From an uncultured Candidatus Saccharibacteria bacterium (lineage in GTDB: Bacteria; Patescibacteriota; Saccharimonadia; Saccharimonadales; Saccharimonadaceae), in NCBI GenBank assembly GCA_948944455.1, contig CARBES010000011.1, positions 1-30,582 of the forward strand: a stretch of DNA of 30,582 nt, given 5' to 3'. The position numbers were made by a program, and so were the translations under genes. Numbering within the stretch: the first letter of the stretch is position 1; each line of letters opens with the position of its first letter. This document shows, piece after piece, positions 29,633 to 30,582 of this stretch. The notes under the pieces were generated by a model, which ran no database searches, was not told the DNA's origin, and saw only the letters and a list, made by a program, of their open reading frames with translations.

Positions 29633-30582
29633 TTAACCGGCGGTATTTACGAGGCAACGAATAGGATAGGCATTGGCGCGATTAGCAAAATGAGATGGCA
29701 CAACGTCCCAGGCATTGATAACGATAGAACGCGTCATATCACTTGAAATTACGACTGAAGACCAAAGGTCTACATCTGCACCAACATCCCGAATTTGAAG
29801 ATATTGAGCGTAAGCCGCACCAGCACGTACAAAATGCATGGGGCTACCAACAAGCACGTCGCTTACTTTTACATTAGTGTCGGTAACCTGTTTGATATTA
29901 TTCGTCAATGAGCTGTAACCAGTGACGCCATTGACACCATTATCCTGGGCTTTTACGCCTAAAGCGTCTCCCGCATAAGTTTTAACCAAATTAAAGAAAC
30001 TCCCACTAGCTGAGTTATAAGTCGGATTATTCAAGGCTCCAGCGCCTTCACCATAACTCCCACTCAGCGGCAACTCCCACCCCTTCGCGCAAATGCTACC
30101 CTCTACCTTAGCTCCGGCCGTAGTAACTGTTTCTCCTTCCGCCACAGTTTGCGCAGTTGCTGCCAGCCATTGGTAATAGTTACCGACAAGATAATGCGCA
30201 TCATAAGTCTTACTGGCTAAGTCTACCGTATAGCCACCATGATTAGCGGCGAAGTTAGCTTCGTCCGAAACCGTCCATTCTGGTCCGCTTACATCAAAAA
30301 CTAGCTGTCCGTCTAGGAGCATCTTGGAGTTAATGCCTTTACTAGCTAGCCACTCCTTATCGGCAAACCCAGCTAGACCGCCTTGAGCAGCCGTGCGGCC
30401 ATCCCAGAGCTTATCGTCACCCATGCCTGGGTAGGCAAGAACATATTTACCCTCATCCCACGAGTATCCTGCGTTTTCGTTGAGGCAGACATTTAGTTCC
30501 TCATCTCCCGTTAAGTTTGCACACTCCTCTATCGTAAACCTCTTCAACTTCTCTTCTTCCGTCATATCAGCCACTACACGGG
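29633..30582 (-). CDS. FISUMP-domain surface protein, 5' end beyond the window
   Basis: At least 315 codons, open to the window edge. The real start is outside, or possibly GTG at 30574, so the N-terminus (where a membrane anchor would be expected) is not visible. The region with ECANLTGDEELNVCLNE and YVLAYPGMGDDKLWDGRTAA is typical of Saccharibacteria FISUMP proteins. ICAKGWELPLSGSYG followed by FFNLVKTYAG is the FISUMP signature. The C-terminal about 70 residues run from SPMHFVRAG to AYPIRCLVNTAG, the same segment encoded by cassettes C1-C6, but with a different DNA 3' box. Such C-type-lectin-like folds are surface binding proteins. It is the only candidate expression copy in view; cassette C6 ends 30 bp from its stop. 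Confidence 0.75.
   Translation of the reverse strand, partial: RVVADMTEEEKLKRFTIEECANLTGDEELNVCLNENAGYSWDEGKYVLAYPGMGDDKLWDGRTAAQGGLAGFADKEWLASKGINSKMLLDGQLVFDVSGPEWTVSDEANFAANHGGYTVDLASKTYDAHYLVGNYYQWLAATAQTVAEGETVTTAGAKVEGSICAKGWELPLSGSYGEGAGALNNPTYNSASGSFFNLVKTYAGDALGVKAQDNGVNGVTGYSSLTNNIKQVTDTNVKVSDVLVGSPMHFVRAGAAYAQYLQIRDVGADVDLWSSVVISSDMTRSIVINAWDVVPSHFANRANAYPIRCLVNTAG

Noticed and set aside
1..30582. CRISPR arrays, insertion sequences and prophage genes
   Set aside because: No regularly spaced direct repeats, no transposase and no phage structural genes were seen.

Overview
The window looks like chromosome from a Candidatus Saccharibacteria (TM7) or closely related CPR bacterium. This is inferred from gene content and style, not from a marker search. 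Supporting points are a compact monoderm-type gene set, LPxTG and MucBP surface proteins, a cysteine-free bL32-like protein, an RpoC without its usual zinc-binding cysteines, and FISUMP-type (Fibrobacter succinogenes major paralogous domain) surface proteins. UGA is used as a stop (for example at the end of rnc), so the code is not the SR1/Gracilibacteria one. Most promoters are SigA-like with 17-bp spacers and an extended -10 (TRTGn-TATAAT). Four genes (the TrmH-family gene, the 425-aa paralog, leuS, the MmcQ/YjbR gene) have a -10 box only 6-7 nt before the ATG, which predicts leaderless mRNAs.

Layout. 73-606: TrmH/SpoU-family methyltransferase. 657-5706: a minus-strand accessory island of six genes, containing a small+large two-gene module present twice and headed by a protein with RpoA-CTD-like helix-hairpin-helix ends. 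6134-8641: leucyl-tRNA synthetase carrying an in-frame palindromic repeat. 8769-11240: a secreted protein, two gene-fragment cassettes, a palindromic repeat and a 4-TM protein. 11742-13505: an LPxTG surface adhesin behind a structured leader. 13837-15933: rpmF-like, nusB, NUDIX and rnc. 16031-18326: small membrane and surface proteins interleaved with rpsP and khpA. 18423-19184: a membrane-anchored protein with a JAMM-type motif. 19381-20175: palindrome, cassette and a candidate ncRNA. 20216-21037: unknown protein. 21396-28677: rpoB-rpoC. 28744-29097: MmcQ/YjbR-family protein. 29123-30582: two more cassettes abutting the 3' end of a FISUMP surface gene that runs off the window edge.

The most interesting signal is a dispersed family of six promoterless, startless cassettes (C1-C6). 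Each encodes the last 63-72 residues of a FISUMP-like lectin-fold protein. All begin at the same DNA box (TTCGTCCGCAGCGG, protein FVRSG) and end in the same box (CTCCGTTGTCTAGCCATAGAG then TAATCA, protein LRCLAIE-stop). The middles are strongly divergent but in frame. Four form two divergent pairs around a conserved hairpin spacer, and one pair touches the end of an apparently expressed FISUMP gene. This resembles a silent-cassette reservoir for surface-protein variation (inference). A second theme is a family of about 100-116-bp branched palindromic elements with locus-specific outer arms and a conserved core, one of which is translated inside leuS.
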